Notes: generated from the sequence alone by a model not told the origin. Shown: positions 1 to 13,233, counted from the first letter of the stretch. The stretch: 64,000 bases of DNA from Flaccisagitta enflata (GCA_965153355.1 OZ231126.1:84134001-84198000); one strand, 5' to 3'. Numbers and translations are program-made.

Positions 1-1238
1 ATAGGAGACAAGTGTCACATGACCCGGATAGGAGGCAAGTGTCACATGACCCGGATAGGAGGCAAGTGTCACATGACCCGGATAGGAGGCAAGTGTCACA
101 TGACCCGGATCGGAGACAAGTGTCCTATGACCCGGATAGGAGACAAGTGTCACATGACCCGGATCGGAGACAAGTGTCATATGACCCGGATAGGAGGCAA
201 GTGTCACATGACCCGGATAGGAGGCAAGTGTCACATGACCCGGATAGGAGGCAAGTGTCACATGACCCGGATAGGAGGCAAGTGTCACATGACCCGGATC
301 GGAGACAAGTGTCATATGACCCGGATAGGAGACAAGTGTCACATGACCCGGATCGGAGACAAGTGTCATATGACCCGGATAGGAGGCAAGTGTCACATGA
401 CCCGGATAGGAGGCAAGTGTCAAATAACCCGGATAGGAGGCAAGTGTCACATGACCCGGATCGGAGGCAAGTATCACATGACCCGGATAGGAGGCAAGTG
501 TCACATGACCCGGATAGGAGGCAAGTGTCACATGACCCAGATAGGAGGCAAGTGTCACATGACCCGGATAGGAGGCAAGTGTCACATGACCCGGATAGGA
601 GGCAAGTGTCACATGACCTCGTTACGAGGCGAATGTCATGTGATGACATTCAGGGCGGATGTCGCGTGACCTTGATAGGAAGCTAATGTCATGTGATGAC
701 ATTCCGAGGAAAGTGTCACTTTACCTCAATACCAGGCCCATGTCACATGATCTTGACCCGAGGCTAATGTCGGGTCACCTTGATATGAGGCTAATGTCAT
801 GTTACCTCAGTCCGAGGCTAATGTCACATGACCATGTTCCAAGCCAATTGTCATATGAAATCGTGCTGGAGGATTTTCACGATCATTGCATAAGCATTGC
901 TCAAGACTTGCTAAGCAACACTTAAGCAATGCTCGTGAACATCATCCTGATCACTTTACCACAATATGAGGCTGATATCGAGTAACCACGTCCGGTGACC
1001 TAGCCCCGATGCTAATGTCACATGACCCTGATTTAATAATATTCATGTTTGATGATCTTGCCCCAAGGTTGATTTCACATTACCTTGGTCCAAGGCTAGC
1101 GTCATATAAGCACATTCCGGGCCTACTGTCACGTGACATGGTCCCGAGGCTGATGTCAGGTGACCTCGATACGAGGCTCGTGTCCCGTGATCTCGCCTCG
1201 AGGCCAGAGCGACGTCAGATGACGATTTGTTGTGACCA
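1..1238. repeat. 27-bp minisatellite, homogeneous then decaying
   Basis: About 23 near-identical 27-bp units (core GACCCGGATAGGAGGCAAG joined by TGTCACAT) run from the window edge to about 620. The array probably continues outside the window. From 620 to about 1238 the same GTCACATGACC/GAGGC pattern persists in increasingly diverged units. Because 27 is a multiple of three, several frames stay open on both strands, including one repeating SHDPDRRQV. I see no promoter, splice site or codon bias supporting translation. Common variants are GGAGGC/GGAGAC and CACATG/CATATG. Confidence 0.95.
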
Positions 1239-1782
1239 AATTGGGCCCTGAAAATGGCAGAACTCCTTCACGGACACCTATCTATTGTCGGATATGACGC
1301 ATCCGTCAGCGCAGACGAGCAGTGCGTGTTCCCGCGCAATCGTTCGCATGAGTTGGGGGTAAAATACGTGAGTGCATGTTTCAGCCCAAACGCAAGTGTT
1401 TACTAAAGATCTTCTCATTTGATAAGAGTTGTGTCCGGTGGTTTCCATGGCATTCTACTCCTTGATTTCTTTTGTAAACAAATTTCCCCCATGAGTTATT
1501 AAGAAAACTATGAATAGAAAAGTCCGCTGAAAAATAGAAAGAAAAAGAGCGCGAAAAAAGCTTACCGTAAGAACCGTCAAAAATTATTTTCCATCTATTC
1601 TTCCGTCTGAAAATTAAAAAACCGCTTGACCAAAACATTTCTGGAAGTATAGGGTAATACCCCAAAACTAAGCTCTTGCAGTGAAGTGATTTCCTGCTCA
1701 TGAGGGTCTTCCACTACTACTTTTACTACTACATTGCGTAGAGATGTAGATTTATCTTAGATCCAGGTTCACAGATACTGTG
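1239..1782. other. No recognisable gene
   Basis: Unique-looking sequence after the minisatellite. Short open frames on both strands have no recognisable domain. I see no RNA gene or mobile element here. Confidence 0.5.
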
Positions 1783-1968
1783 AAGTCGCGTGCATGCGAC
1801 CGTAAAACCCTCTATGTAGTTCGGTCTGTCCGTCTGCCCGTCGGTCGGTCTGTAACCATTGGCTTTTTTCGGCGTTCACTAGAAGTTTTTGCCTCACTTC
1901 CATGGCCCACATGTTTAATTAGCCCATTTCATTTCTTCCCCTGCCCACTAAAACGCGAACAGGGTAGG
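1783..1968 (+). mobile_element. Family 1 element, diverged
   Basis: Begins with a GTCGCGTGCATGCGAC palindrome followed by a CTATGTAG..GTCCGTCTGCCCGTCGGTCGGTC stretch, the family 1 head. A CCCCTGCCCACTAAAACGCGA motif followed by CAGGGTAGG matches the usual tail region. The final GGCCTTGTT motif is not intact. Confidence 0.6.
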
Positions 1969-2137
1969 TTGAGACGGCAACTCATTCGGGCCTTTTGTGA
2001 TATACTTCGGCGCCAAAGAGACAGTGAGTCACTACTTTTAATTCGCGAGGCGACGACTGCAGCCAATTGCAACACCGCACGTGCTCAAACCAGCTAACAG
2101 GTGCTTAACTCTGATCATTTTGTCTAACGACTTTTCT

Positions 2138-2291
<154 letters not shown>

Positions 2292-2529
2292 ACACGTGCG
2301 TTCGGCGTCAGAAATATCCTCGTTGACATGAATGTTTAACAAGGTCGGTTTACTCAACCACTTAAACTGCAATTCAGGAAGGATATCTAGTAGTCCCGAG
2401 CGCCCAACTGCCCATTGATATCCCTCCAAACACTTTTGGCAAAAATTGCTTCATTATTGTGAATTGCGTTAAGCAATTTACCTACACTCTGCCCAGTGTA
2501 TTTTTTCCCTTTTTTTTTTAGTTTCCGGA

Positions 2530-2850
2530 TATTTTTTGCCATCTTTAACTTCTTGTAATGTTTTTTTTTTGCCGTCTTTCACTTTTTATCATCTACATTT
2601 TTTTTGCCGTCTTTCACTTTTTATCATCTACATTTTTCTTGCCGTCTTTCACTTCTTGTAATATTTTTTTTGCCATCTTTTACTTTTTATCATCTACATT
2701 TTTTTTTTGCCGTCTTTCACTTTTTATGATCTACATTTTTTTGCCGTCTTTCACTTCTTATCATCTACATTTTTTTGCCGTCTTTCACTTTTATCATCTA
2801 CATTTTTTTCCCGTCTTTCACTTTTTATCATCAATAGAGGGTTTTGTCAA
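2530..2850. repeat. About 34-bp imperfect tandem repeat
   Basis: Eight to nine degenerate copies of a unit containing CGTCTTTCACTTTTTATC, then ATCTACA and a T-run. Copies differ mainly in T-run length. A shorter CAAGACTTCACTTTC repeat follows at about 2845-2895. The open frame over it is a by-product of the repeat. Confidence 0.85.
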
Positions 2851-2899
2851 GACTTCACTTTCACTGTTCTTTGTCAAGACTTCACTTTCGCTGTTTCTG

Positions 2900-3299
2900 T
2901 TTATCACTAGTTTCACAAGTATTTTCACTGAACATGTTGAATTTTACCTGCAATTCACATGTTTGGCGACAGCCACTGGTTCTACCAAGATCTGAATACT
3001 CGTCCACGAACTCCACATAAATGAGTACATGTTCATCATGCTAACATAGCCATCTTTCTTTTGGTGACCTACCGTGAATCAGGCACAAACACATGATTCA
3101 ATGACGACATGCATCATATTACGAGTAACACGTGTAGCGCCTAGATCTTCTTCCCAATCAAGCTCGAAAAGCCATTCTTAAGTAACATTCCCTTCACCTT
3201 AGCATTTCAGCGGTTTTCGCGTTTTAATCAAGAAATGGGGGTTTTCTCTTCAGATCCTCGTTAGACCTCGTTAGTCCACGTAATGTTACGCGTAAAGTA
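2900..3299. other. No recognisable gene
   Basis: Non-repetitive sequence without a supportable coding region, RNA or element boundary. Confidence 0.5.
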
Positions 3300-3611
3300 C
3301 CTGTGATGGCGGCTATCGCCGTGAGGAAAATAGTCGTAAGTATTGGCCATTCTCCACCAAAATTTTGCTTTCAGTAACTGCAATTATTTTGATTTGTTAG
3401 ATTAAATCAAAAGCAATAGTATTGCACTGAAAATCAGAGAAAAATAGGACCGAGCTAAATGAGCTTGATGAGCTAAAATATTTTAAATCACTCACACAGA
3501 TGACCAACTATGCTCACTGACATATTTTTTTTGCATTTGCTTACTTAAACGTGTATCAAAACATTTATTCATTTAAAAAAGACTGAGCTAAATGAGCTAA
3601 ATGAGCAAGAA

Positions 3612-3967
3612 TACAGGGTGTTGCGCACCGACTATGACAAAAAAAAACAACACAACTATGCTTCTAGAAATGGTAAATAAAATTTGAAAACAGTTTCAGA
3701 AAACCCTTTGAAAACAATTTTTTGCTGTTTTGTTCATAGTCTATGAGAAATGATTATTTTTTCCATATTACAGAAAAAAATTAATGATTTTTTAAATTTT
3801 TGCACTTCTTACCTTTATATCCTGTCAGAGAATTTAGAAAAAATAGTGAACTCGGGCTTAAACTAATGCCAATTCAGTGTAGATTTTTTTATCAAATTAG
3901 CTTTGATATAAGTCCAATCCCACTGATTTAGCTCAATTCGTTTTTTTTTGGTAGGCAACACCCTGTA
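3612..3967. mobile_element. MITE with TACAGGGTGTTGC inverted ends
   Basis: A 356-bp insertion in family 4 copy A, bounded by TACAGGGTGTTGC and GCAACACCCTGTA. The outermost TA on each side is consistent with a TA target duplication. There is no coding capacity. The ends resemble Tc1/mariner-type MITEs, a class assignment based only on end sequence and TA. Confidence 0.75.
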
Positions 3968-4140
3968 CTTAGTAACACCCTCACAGATGAGCAGCTATGC
4001 TTGTATTTGCATGCTCAAACAAATAAAATACATTCTTTTATTGATCCTACTTGAAATCATAAAAAATTGAAAAAAAATTCAATTTGAATTTTTCAAAAAT
4101 AAATCTTTAAAAAATTAGAACTTTAAAAATCTAAAAAGAA

Positions 4141-4926
4141 TATAGGTCCCCAACTGGGGTCAAACGGCATTGTTAAACGGCATTGTCAACCGGCGCTGTC
4201 AACCAGTGTTGTCAACTGGTGTTGTCAAATGGCGTTGTCAAACGGCATTGTCAAACGGCGTTGTTAAGTGGCGTTGTCAAACGACGTTGTCAAACGGCGT
4301 TGTCAAACAGCGTTGTCAAACAGTGTTGTTAAATGGCATTGTCAAACAGCGTTGTCAAATGGTGTTGACAGTCTACAAAGTTTCAACCAAATCAGTTGAA
4401 AAATACCAAAATTATGCAAATTTTTCACTTTTAGGGGGGTAGGCTGGTTAGGTGGTTGGCCAGTTTGGCAGTTTAGCATGCTAAAATGTACCAAGTTTCA
4501 ATCAAATTAGTTGAAAAATGCCTTAGTTGTGCACATTTTTCACTTTTAAGCCAGTAGGCTGAGTGGGTGGTAGGCTGGTTTGGCTGGTTAGCATGCTGAA
4601 ATCCCTATTAATTGCAAACATATGTTGAGTTCTTCCATTTAGAGACTTTATACTAAGTTTCAACCAAATCGGTTGAAAAATGCAAAAGTTAAGCACGTTT
4701 TTCAGTTTTAGGCTGGTAGGCTGGTTGGGCTGGTTGGTATATGCATAGGCTGCAGAGCGGCTTACCCTAGTACAGCTTCCCTCCAAATATGAAGCAAATC
4801 GGTCAAGGCGTTCAAAAGTTAGCCCAATTCTAAAAGTGTGGACAACGACAACGACAACAACGACAATGACGAGGACACCCACCCGCCTTGAATTATAGTC
4901 CGCGTCGGAATGGTATTCCGTCGCGG
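4141..4926. mobile_element. Insertion in family 4 copy A, with a 13-bp array and end hairpin
   Basis: Absent from the other three family 4 copies. It begins with about 16 units of a 13-bp repeat (GGCGTTGTCAAAC) at about 4161-4370. Three diverged about 100-150-bp units follow, each containing AAGTTTCAACCAAATC, TTGAAAAATGC and GGCTGGTTGG. It ends with a GACAACGACAA-rich stretch and a near-perfect hairpin at 4896-4926 (arms GTCCGCG..GGAAT and ATTCCGTCGCGGAC, one mismatch). An array plus terminal hairpin recalls family 1. No protein is encoded. Confidence 0.65.
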
Positions 4927-5088
4927 ACAAAAATATTTGTTGTAGAGCATTATCACATTTACTTACTCTATCAATTTTGTTTGAGGAACTTATTGGTCGA
5001 TCGAGATGCCCAACTTTCTAGTAAGAAAATGAAAACTAGTTTCTCTCAAATATGTCAAAAAGTTGAAGACTGACTTCGACTTATTTCC

Positions 5089-5555
5089 TAATAATGATTA
5101 TATCATTCATGCTCATAGAGACCGGCGTACGTCTCAGTCGTCCAGGAGAATGAATGAATATGAAGTACTTGATGTTCATATATGATACTGAACGCCATTC
5201 ATTGGTCGGTTTTACTGCCACTGCCCACGTGCACCCAAGTTTATCTAGTTACTCTACGACCTGATATTATCAACAAAGACAACATAAAAAAAAAACAGCT
5301 CAATCCCATCATGTAATGATAAGTCATAAGATAAGATAAACAAAAAATGACTGAAAATTGAAAATGCCCAGACAGATGGCGTTCGTGCCTGATGACTCAA
5401 CTGAAGGGGCTTGCTAGTTCTGCTTCTGTTATCATACCACACAAAACTTTCCACCAAAAGTGCGCAGTTACTATCTAGGAAATGAATATATGGACAGTTG
5501 GAGAAAAGTTTGTCTTTTCACTTACTTGATGAAATTCATATTCATATAAATCAAT
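5089..5555. other. No recognisable gene
   Basis: AT-rich unique sequence. Short open frames on both strands lack any family signature. Confidence 0.45.
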
Positions 5556-5765
5556 TTTTAGTTGCGGATACGCGACTCTATAAGAGGCTTTGTCAGTCCG
5601 TCGGTCCGTTGGTTGGTCCGTCATTGTGATCGAGTCGAAAACGAGCATTTTCTACACTTTTTTTGTATGTTTGAGTGTTGGAGGTGGGTTGGGGTGTGGA
5701 TGGGGCTTGGATGCCCCTGCCCACCCGTCTGCAACGATATTGTGACCCCGCGTCACTTGTTAGAT
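5556..5765 (+). mobile_element. Family 1 element
   Basis: Head hairpin AGTTGCGGATACGCGACT at 5560-5577, then CTATAAGAGGCTTTGTC and GTCCGTCGGTCCGTTGG, then TGCCCCTGCCCACCCGTC near 5712-5730. The right end diverges from the usual GGCCTTGTT tail. A related inverted copy is at about 35750-36010, sharing the GTGACGCGGGGTC-type end. Confidence 0.75.
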
Positions 5766-6275
5766 ACTATATTGTATTTTGATCGATCAAGCGCTTCTAT
5801 TTCGAGTTTCTATTGAATTGGTCTATGATAATTCAGATTAAATCTTCATTCTTTAATCTCTCAATAAGCAAAAAAAAATCATTGAATCATTTTTTTTTTT
5901 TTTTTTTTTTTTTTTGTATTAGATAATTTCAGAGCAATATGTTAAACTACAGCATTCAATTTTTTTAACAATCAAAAAAAGGTTCGAGAGCTCTTTCAAT
6001 CTAGGTTGTCCTTAGAAGATTTGGACCAAAACCTTTAAATTAGATTTTGATAAGATGACCATTTTCTTCAAAATGCTCTCATTTGAAAAAGGATGGAGCT
6101 ACTAAGCTTTGCTTAGTCTTGAATGGAAGATTTTTTGTCATTTTTCCTATTGGATATTGAAGTTTAGCTGCTATTATCATGGTTAGGTGTCCGTATATTT
6201 ATTTCCTAGATAGTAACAGCATAAATGTAGAGATCCTTCATTCAGTCATCCATCGTGACTGCTGTATGTCTGTAT
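5766..6275. other. AT-rich spacer with poly-T
   Basis: Contains an uninterrupted T-run at about 5890-5915. No gene or defined element seen. Confidence 0.5.
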
Positions 6276-6366
6276 TTCTGTCTGATTCTCTCTCTCTCTT
6301 TCTTTCTCTCTTTCTTTCTTTCATTCTTTCATTCTTTCATTCATTCATTCTTTCATTCTTTCATTA

Positions 6367-6409
<43 letters not shown>

Positions 6410-6440
6410 CTCGCTCGCGCTCTCGCTCTCTCTCTCATAA
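6276..6440. repeat. (TTTC)n / (ATTC)n / (CT)n microsatellite
   Basis: TTTC and ATTC tetranucleotides pass into CT dinucleotides with CGCT variants. Confidence 0.95.
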
Positions 6441-6467
6441 GTACTTTTCAAAGAATTCTTTCCTTTC

Positions 6468-6525
6468 CGTTTTTAGATGCGTCCGCGCATCTCTATAATA
6501 GGCTCTGTCCGTCGGTCGGTCAGTG
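6468..6525 (+). mobile_element. Family 1 head fragment
   Basis: Hairpin AGATGCGTCCGCGCATCT at 6475-6492 with CTATAATAGGCTCTGTC and GTCCGTCGGTCGGTC after it. No tail follows. Confidence 0.7.
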
Positions 6526-6539
6526 AAAGAAGCATACAT

Positions 6540-6668
6540 CTACTAATTCATTCAATTACTCATTTATTCATTCATAAATAATATTCATTCATAAAAAAAC
6601 ATTCATTCATAAAAAAACATTTATTCATAAAAATCATTCCTTCATAAAAAACTTTCATTCATAGAGGA
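6540..6668. repeat. ATTCATTCATAAAAAA imperfect tandem repeat
   Basis: About seven degenerate copies of an ATTCATTCATAAAAA(A)C motif. Confidence 0.8.
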
Positions 6669-6907
6669 CGCATCGTTGGCCTACTTGGTCTTGTTTTCAC
6701 TCACTTTCACTAAAAGTTTCAGTTCATCGTCATTATTCGATCTCATTACTTCTTATGGCCCACCGCTCTTCTTTTCACCTCACGATTACCAGCGGAAACG
6801 AAGTAAAGTGATAAAGGAGCAAACAAAACCATGAGTAAACGAACACACAAAAAAATGACAATCAAAACTAATAGTTAATATGTTTCTTACCGCTGCAATA
6901 TGTAAAT

Positions 6908-6910
<3 letters not shown>
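6669..6910. other. No recognisable gene
   Basis: Mixed-composition spacer before a GA microsatellite. No feature supported. Confidence 0.4.

Positions 6911-6991
<81 letters not shown>
6911..6991. repeat. (GA)n microsatellite
   Basis: About 80 bp of uninterrupted GA. Confidence 0.98.
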
Positions 6992-6994
<3 letters not shown>

Positions 6995-7334
6995 ATACAA
7001 TTACTTGCACAAGAACAAACTGTCTTTGTAATGTAGACTGATAGCCAAAGATTGACCTAATCCTAAATGCATTTCAGCATTTCAGCGTTTGTTTTTTTTT
7101 TTTTGTTTTTTTTTTCTTTTGGTAATGGTGAGTTTTTGATTCAAGTAATCCACTTCATATTCAATCCAACAAATGTCAACTTTGAACAAACGATTTGGGC
7201 CATAATGGCAACAACAGTCCATACATAATGTTGATCTTTACATCATCAATTGGAAGTGTATCAGCTCCAGTCGTAATGGCAAACCCAGTTGTTAAGTAAG
7301 AACAGTAATGACAACCATTAGTAGCAACATTTTT

Positions 7335-7866
7335 TCGACAGGAATTACCTCAGAATTTTCTCACTGCCTAGTAATGTTAATTCTAGGCACATTGTCATTG
7401 ATATATCAGCAGGGATCATTTACAGGTAGCTTTGAAAGTTTTGTGAGATACAGCCTAAGCTTCCAATCACAACGGGGACTACAATGCATTCACTTTTCCA
7501 TATTTTCCCTAGTTCAACACGCGGGTCAGAATATTTTGAGATTTTTTCATTCTCCTTCTTGTTAACATTTACATGGGCAGCTTATATCTATAATAAAGAC
7601 TTTTCTTTCCATCTTGTCTCTAACAACAATATCTAGTCTATTTCGCCAACATCTCTGTATTAAGTATCATGTCCCAGATGATCTCGACCCTGTTATCCAT
7701 ATAGACCTCGGCTGGGCAGTGGAGATGCCATTTTTGTTTCGTCTGGATGTTATATTTCTTGCATATCTCTTAGTGGATGTAGTTAGCAACCTTATTATGT
7801 CTTTCTTGAATTCCTTTTAGGCCAACACATCGCAGCCAGCAAGGATGTGGAAGGTGGTCTCAGTTT
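7335..7866 (-). pseudogene. Decayed non-LTR retrotransposon C-terminus (restriction-like endonuclease region)
   Basis: Read on the minus strand, fragments in different frames line up in order with the C-terminal region of R2/NeSL-type retrotransposon polyproteins. First comes the end of a zinc-knuckle motif, ETETTFHILAGC. Next is AEVYMDNRVEIIWDMIL. Then RLDIVVRDKMERKVFIIDIS occupies the place of the endonuclease motif (RPD..D..ID in the family; the P is L here). Then GKIWKSECIVVPVVIGSLG, and finally ELTLLGSEKIL. At least two frameshifts and several stops show it is dead. A CA/GT microsatellite abuts the zinc knuckle and has replaced its first CxxC. The reverse transcriptase domain is not present in the window. 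Membership of the endonuclease class is inferred from motif order. Confidence 0.75.
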
Positions 7867-7872
7867 CCTTCC

Positions 7873-7975
<103 letters not shown>

Positions 7976-7989
7976 CAAAACTAGGACAT

Positions 7990-8275
7990 TTCTGATAGTC
8001 GCGAGCGGGAGGGCAGGGTCTGAAAAAGAAAAATGTGACGGACAGATGGAATTCATGGAAGGCCTGACTGACGGACAGACCGACCAAAAAGTGGCTTGAA
8101 TTGAATTAAGTCACGAACGAGAGAAAAAGGCCGTATATACCGCGGCATTAGTCCCAGACGGGTGGGCAGGAGCGGAAAACCTCGAAAACCAAATTTGTGA
8201 CGGACTGACGAACCGACTGACGGACGGACCGACGGACCGAAAAGCGGCTAACAGAGTCGCGTGTCCGCGACTAAG
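7990..8275 (-). mobile_element. Two family 1 elements in tandem
   Basis: A partial copy (about 7990-8100; GTCGCGAGCGGGAGGGCAGGG, then GACGGACAGACCGACC) is followed by a fuller copy (about 8128-8275). The second has AAGGCCGTATATACC, GGGTGGGCAGGAGC, GACGGACCGACGG and a terminal hairpin AGTCGCGTGTCCGCGACT. Both lie tail first on the + strand. Confidence 0.8.
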
Positions 8276-10220
<1,945 letters not shown>

Positions 10221-10429
10221 GCCAAACTAGGTCAACCCAAAGTGAGGATCGCATAAGCTGGGCAGAAATAAGATGTCACCAACTATGCAGTATCATAGTG
10301 TGGCATACACGTAACTGAAAACAAAAAAGCAAAAAGAAGTAAAAAACCTGTAAAAACCTGTAGTGAGGTGAGACGTTGTGAACTTACCCTTTATATTGTG
10401 CATCCAACGTGAAACGCTGTTCTACGTTT

Positions 10430-10632
10430 AAAAAAAGGCCGGATACACGGCTACCTCAGTCGCGTGCGGGTGGGCAGGGGCCGTATTTGAGGTCACTTGA
10501 TCACTTGGGCAGGAGCAGTGATGCCATAGACCACAAAAACCCAGAAAAAGTAAAGTGTGACGGATGGACGGACCGACGGACCGGTGGACGGACCGACAAA
10601 GCGGGTGTAGAGTCGCGTAGCACGCGACTAAT
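10430..10632 (-). mobile_element. Family 1 element, complete
   Basis: Tail GGCCGGATACACGGCTACC and CAGTCGCGTGCGGGTGGGC at the left. Then TTGAGGTCAC, GGGCAGGAGCAGTGATGCC and GTAAAGTGTGACGGA, then GACGGACCGACGGACC repeats, ending in the hairpin AGTCGCGTAGCACGCGACT at 10611-10629. About 200 bp with no coding capacity. This is a good reference copy of the family. Confidence 0.88.
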
Positions 10633-10687
10633 AATGTTGCTTAGCAACAGAGAAAACATTCAGTAGATTTTAGAGGTAGAGTGAGGT

Positions 10688-10860
10688 CATGTCCGTTGGT
10701 CGGTTGGTCGGTTGGTCGGTTGGTCGGTCACGCAAAAGTTTTAAATGCGCAAAACGGCTGATTCTGACCTATTTCTTCACCTTTCATGCCTCACCACATT
10801 CATATTCATTCACTCAATCATTCATTCATTCATATATTCATTCATTCATCAAAAACGTTC
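10688..10860. repeat. GGTCGGTT repeat and (ATTC)n
   Basis: Six GGTCGGTT-type units (10690-10730) resemble the GGTC block next to family 1 heads. They are followed at 10800-10850 by CATT/ATTC tetranucleotides. Confidence 0.8.
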
Positions 10861-11073
10861 ATTCACAAAATCTTAATCAAGCGAGGCGCACTTATTGGCC
10901 TTCACTTGGCCTTGTTAATTCTGGAAGTGGTATTTTTTTCTAAAATGGGTTTCAAAAAAAATGAGCAAAAGCAAATGGTCCAAAAAATTTGTAAAAAAAT
11001 CTGATTCCCAATTTATTGTAAGATATGGATAACAAGCTAATGTGGTATTTATTTATGATGACTTGCATGTACT

Positions 11074-11289
11074 GCAAAATTGGTTGATTTTTGTGATCGT
11101 GAAGATGATGAGCCTGATTTTCAAAGAAATGCGATTAAGCTAGGTGTCTCTGGTCTTGCAACTCATAAGAGGTCTTGTTCTTCGGTCCGTTGGCCTGTGA
11201 TGGTCGGGTTGAAAAGTGGGAAAACGCACATTTTAGATGTGGCAGTTATGGGGCTTGGTGCCAATCATGTACATGACGAGCAAGTTTAA
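11074..11289 (+). CDS. Unrecognised short ORF, possibly a decayed gene fragment
   Basis: An open frame with ordinary amino-acid composition, unlike the repeat-derived frames around it. It contains VSGLATHKRSCSSVRWPVMV and KTHILDVAVMGLGANHVHDE. After a single stop, similar frame content continues (FVDHVGYDAMCVKE) to about 11335. That pattern suggests a fragment of a decaying coding sequence. I do not recognise the family. No promoter or splice sites could be assigned. Confidence 0.25.
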   Translation, partial: AKLVDFCDREDDEPDFQRNAIKLGVSGLATHKRSCSSVRWPVMVGLKSGKTHILDVAVMGLGANHVHDEQV

Positions 11290-11354
11290 GTCTTTGTAGA
11301 TCATGTCGGGTATGACGCGATGTGCGTGAAGGAAAGTTTTTCTGATACACTAAT

Positions 11355-11578
11355 TTTTAGTTGCGTGCTACGCGACTCTACAGTCCGCTATATCGGTCCG
11401 TTGGTTGGTTGGTTGGTTGGTTGGTTGGTTGGTCGATCGGTCCCCTACTTACTTTTTTTGGCGTTTTTGAGCTTTTTGAGCATACAGCTCCTGTCCAGAT
11501 ACCCTAGTTACCTTCTTCAGCACTGCTCCTACCCACCCGCACGCGACAAGGGTAGCCGAGTATCCAGCCTTGTTTTTA
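11355..11578 (+). mobile_element. Family 1 element, complete
   Basis: Hairpin AGTTGCGTGCTACGCGACT at the left, CGGTCCGTTGGTTGG repeats, ACTTTTTTTGGCGTTTTTGAG, CACTGCTCCTACCCACCCGC and ACGCGACAAGGGTAGCC, ending TATCCAGCCTTGTT. The GTTGG tetranucleotide block is expanded to about seven copies. Confidence 0.88.
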
Positions 11579-12330
11579 TAATTAGGATTGTTTTCAATTA
11601 TGTTAAAAGGTAAACATAAATGTAAAAGATGAAAATACAATTTGACTTCATTGTATTTAACTTTTATCCTGAGAAAAGCAATGATTTGAAAGAAAAATAT
11701 ATCTTTTATAAATTATCCAAAATATAAATAAGTTAGTAGATTTTCACTGAGAAGAAGTGTAACCTTTGATATATGATACAGCAAGATTTGTGTTTCTTAG
11801 TGACTCTCTGAGGAAAAAAAAACAGTGGAGCTAATTTGTTTTTACAAATTCTATGACTAGCTGAACACAACTGCACAAAATTATTCCTTGTTTACTAATT
11901 TAAAATTAAAATCTAGAGAAGAAAATTTTAAAATTTAATGAAATAGTTAAATAGGTCATTTTTAGCCTAAAATATATAAAAAAAAAATTTCATTTTCATT
12001 TTTCTTTTTTCAAACACTTGCACTAATTCTCTTCCATCATACAAACGTACTTACTTATGTCATAGCTACTAAAAACTCTTTTTTATTCAAATTAAGCTAG
12101 TCTCACTTTTATCATTTTTCTAATTTACATTTTCTGATATAGCTCCCAAATGAAAAAAGGTTTTGCATTGAATTTTCATTTTCTAACACCCCTTAAGCTA
12201 TTTTATAGGATAGTAAAAAAAAAATTTGTAATTGAGCATAATTTTTTTTCATCACCCTTTGACCGGTCAAATTTCATCTTCGTTTGCACTGTGACCTAAG
12301 TAGGTTGTGGTTAAAATTGGAGGGGGAGCA
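11579..12330. other. AT-rich, no gene seen
   Basis: Low-complexity AT-rich spacer with homopolymer runs. No open frame or structure stands out. Confidence 0.5.
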
Positions 12331-13233
12331 GGGCAGCGGCCACAAATGGGTCAATGACCTATACTTTCACACATATGGGGTATTTTTTCCTCCTCCTTCT
12401 CCTTCTCCTCCGCCCCCCCCCAACTCGGATCCTAGCTTCAAGGCCCAAATCCCAGCTTTGAGGCCCAAATCCCAGCCTTGAGGCCCAAATCCCAGCCTTG
12501 AGGCCCAAATCTCAGCCTTGAGGCCCAAATCCAAGTTTTGGGGATTCAAGGATGAGATTTGAGCCTGGAAGCTGAGATTTGGGCTTCAAGACTGGGATTT
12601 GGGCCTCAAGGCTGGGAATTGGGCCTCAAGACTGGGATATGGGCCTCAAGGCCCCATACAGTCAGCGGACAAAACACAATAGGTATATATATCACTCCAT
12701 TGGTTTTGATCCAACCTACTGATGTTGAACAGAATGCTGTAAACAACAACTGGTTGTTGAAATTACAGCCGGCTGTTAAGTTACAAAGTTGGCAAAAATC
12801 CAACTTTCACCAAATAGAATGAGACCTGCAGATTCATAATTCTGATGAAATTCTGAGAAATTCGATATGTCACACTTAACATTTTTTTGTAAAAAATAAT
12901 TCTTTTAACATTGCATTATAATTAAATTTAACATTGATAAAATTTTTTATTTTTATATAAAAGTATATGTTGTGACATATCAAATTTCCGGGAATTTTAT
13001 TAGGATTATGAATCTGCAGGTCTCATTCTATTTGGTGAAAGTAGGATTTTTGCCAACTTTGTAACTTAACAGCCGGCTGTAATTTCAACAACCAGTTGTT
13101 GTTTACAGCATTCTGTTTAGCATCAGTGGGTTGAATCAAAACCAATGGAGTGATATATATACCTATTGTGTTTCGTCCACTGACTGCATATGTGTGAAAG
13201 CATAGGTCATCGACCCCTTCGGTGCCGCTGCCC
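12331..13233. mobile_element. Family 2 foldback element with an inverted minisatellite
   Basis: Left end GGGCAGCGGCCACAAATGGG and GTCAATGACCTATACTTTCACAC. Right end GTGTGAAAGCATAGGTCATC, then GACCCCTTCGGTGCCGCTGCCC. Inside the left arm a 20-bp array (AGGCCCAAATCCCAGCCTTG) flips to its reverse complement near 12545. Longer inverted arms then follow, about 12660-12875 against 12975-13195, sharing GTTTTGATCCAACC, ACAGCCGGCTGT and ATGAGACCTGCAG. The loop is AT-rich. No ORF is credible. Confidence 0.82.

Larger units (their letters stand above)
3300..5088 (+). repeat. Family 4 dispersed repeat, copy A, interrupted
   Basis: Homologous to copies at 46119-46938 (+), 36501-37325 (-) and 38734-39574 (-). 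The left part, with GGCGGCTATCGCCGTGAGG near 3307, runs to about 4140. The right part, from ATATTTGTTGTAGAGC to the GTCGAAG/CTTCGAC-type hairpin, is 4927-5088. Internally the family has three about 125-bp sub-repeats with GAGCTAAATGAGCTA and TTGCATGCTCAA. This copy carries insertions at 3612-3967 and about 4141-4926 that are absent from the other copies. Confidence 0.8.

Noticed and set aside
1-620. Regular short repeats resembling a CRISPR array
   Set aside because: Units are contiguous 27-mers with no unique spacers, and the window is eukaryotic.
12-686. Long open frames in several registers over the first repeat (up to 224 codons)
   Set aside because: They follow directly from a 27-bp unit length that preserves frame on both strands. 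No initiation context, splice site or codon bias supports a gene.
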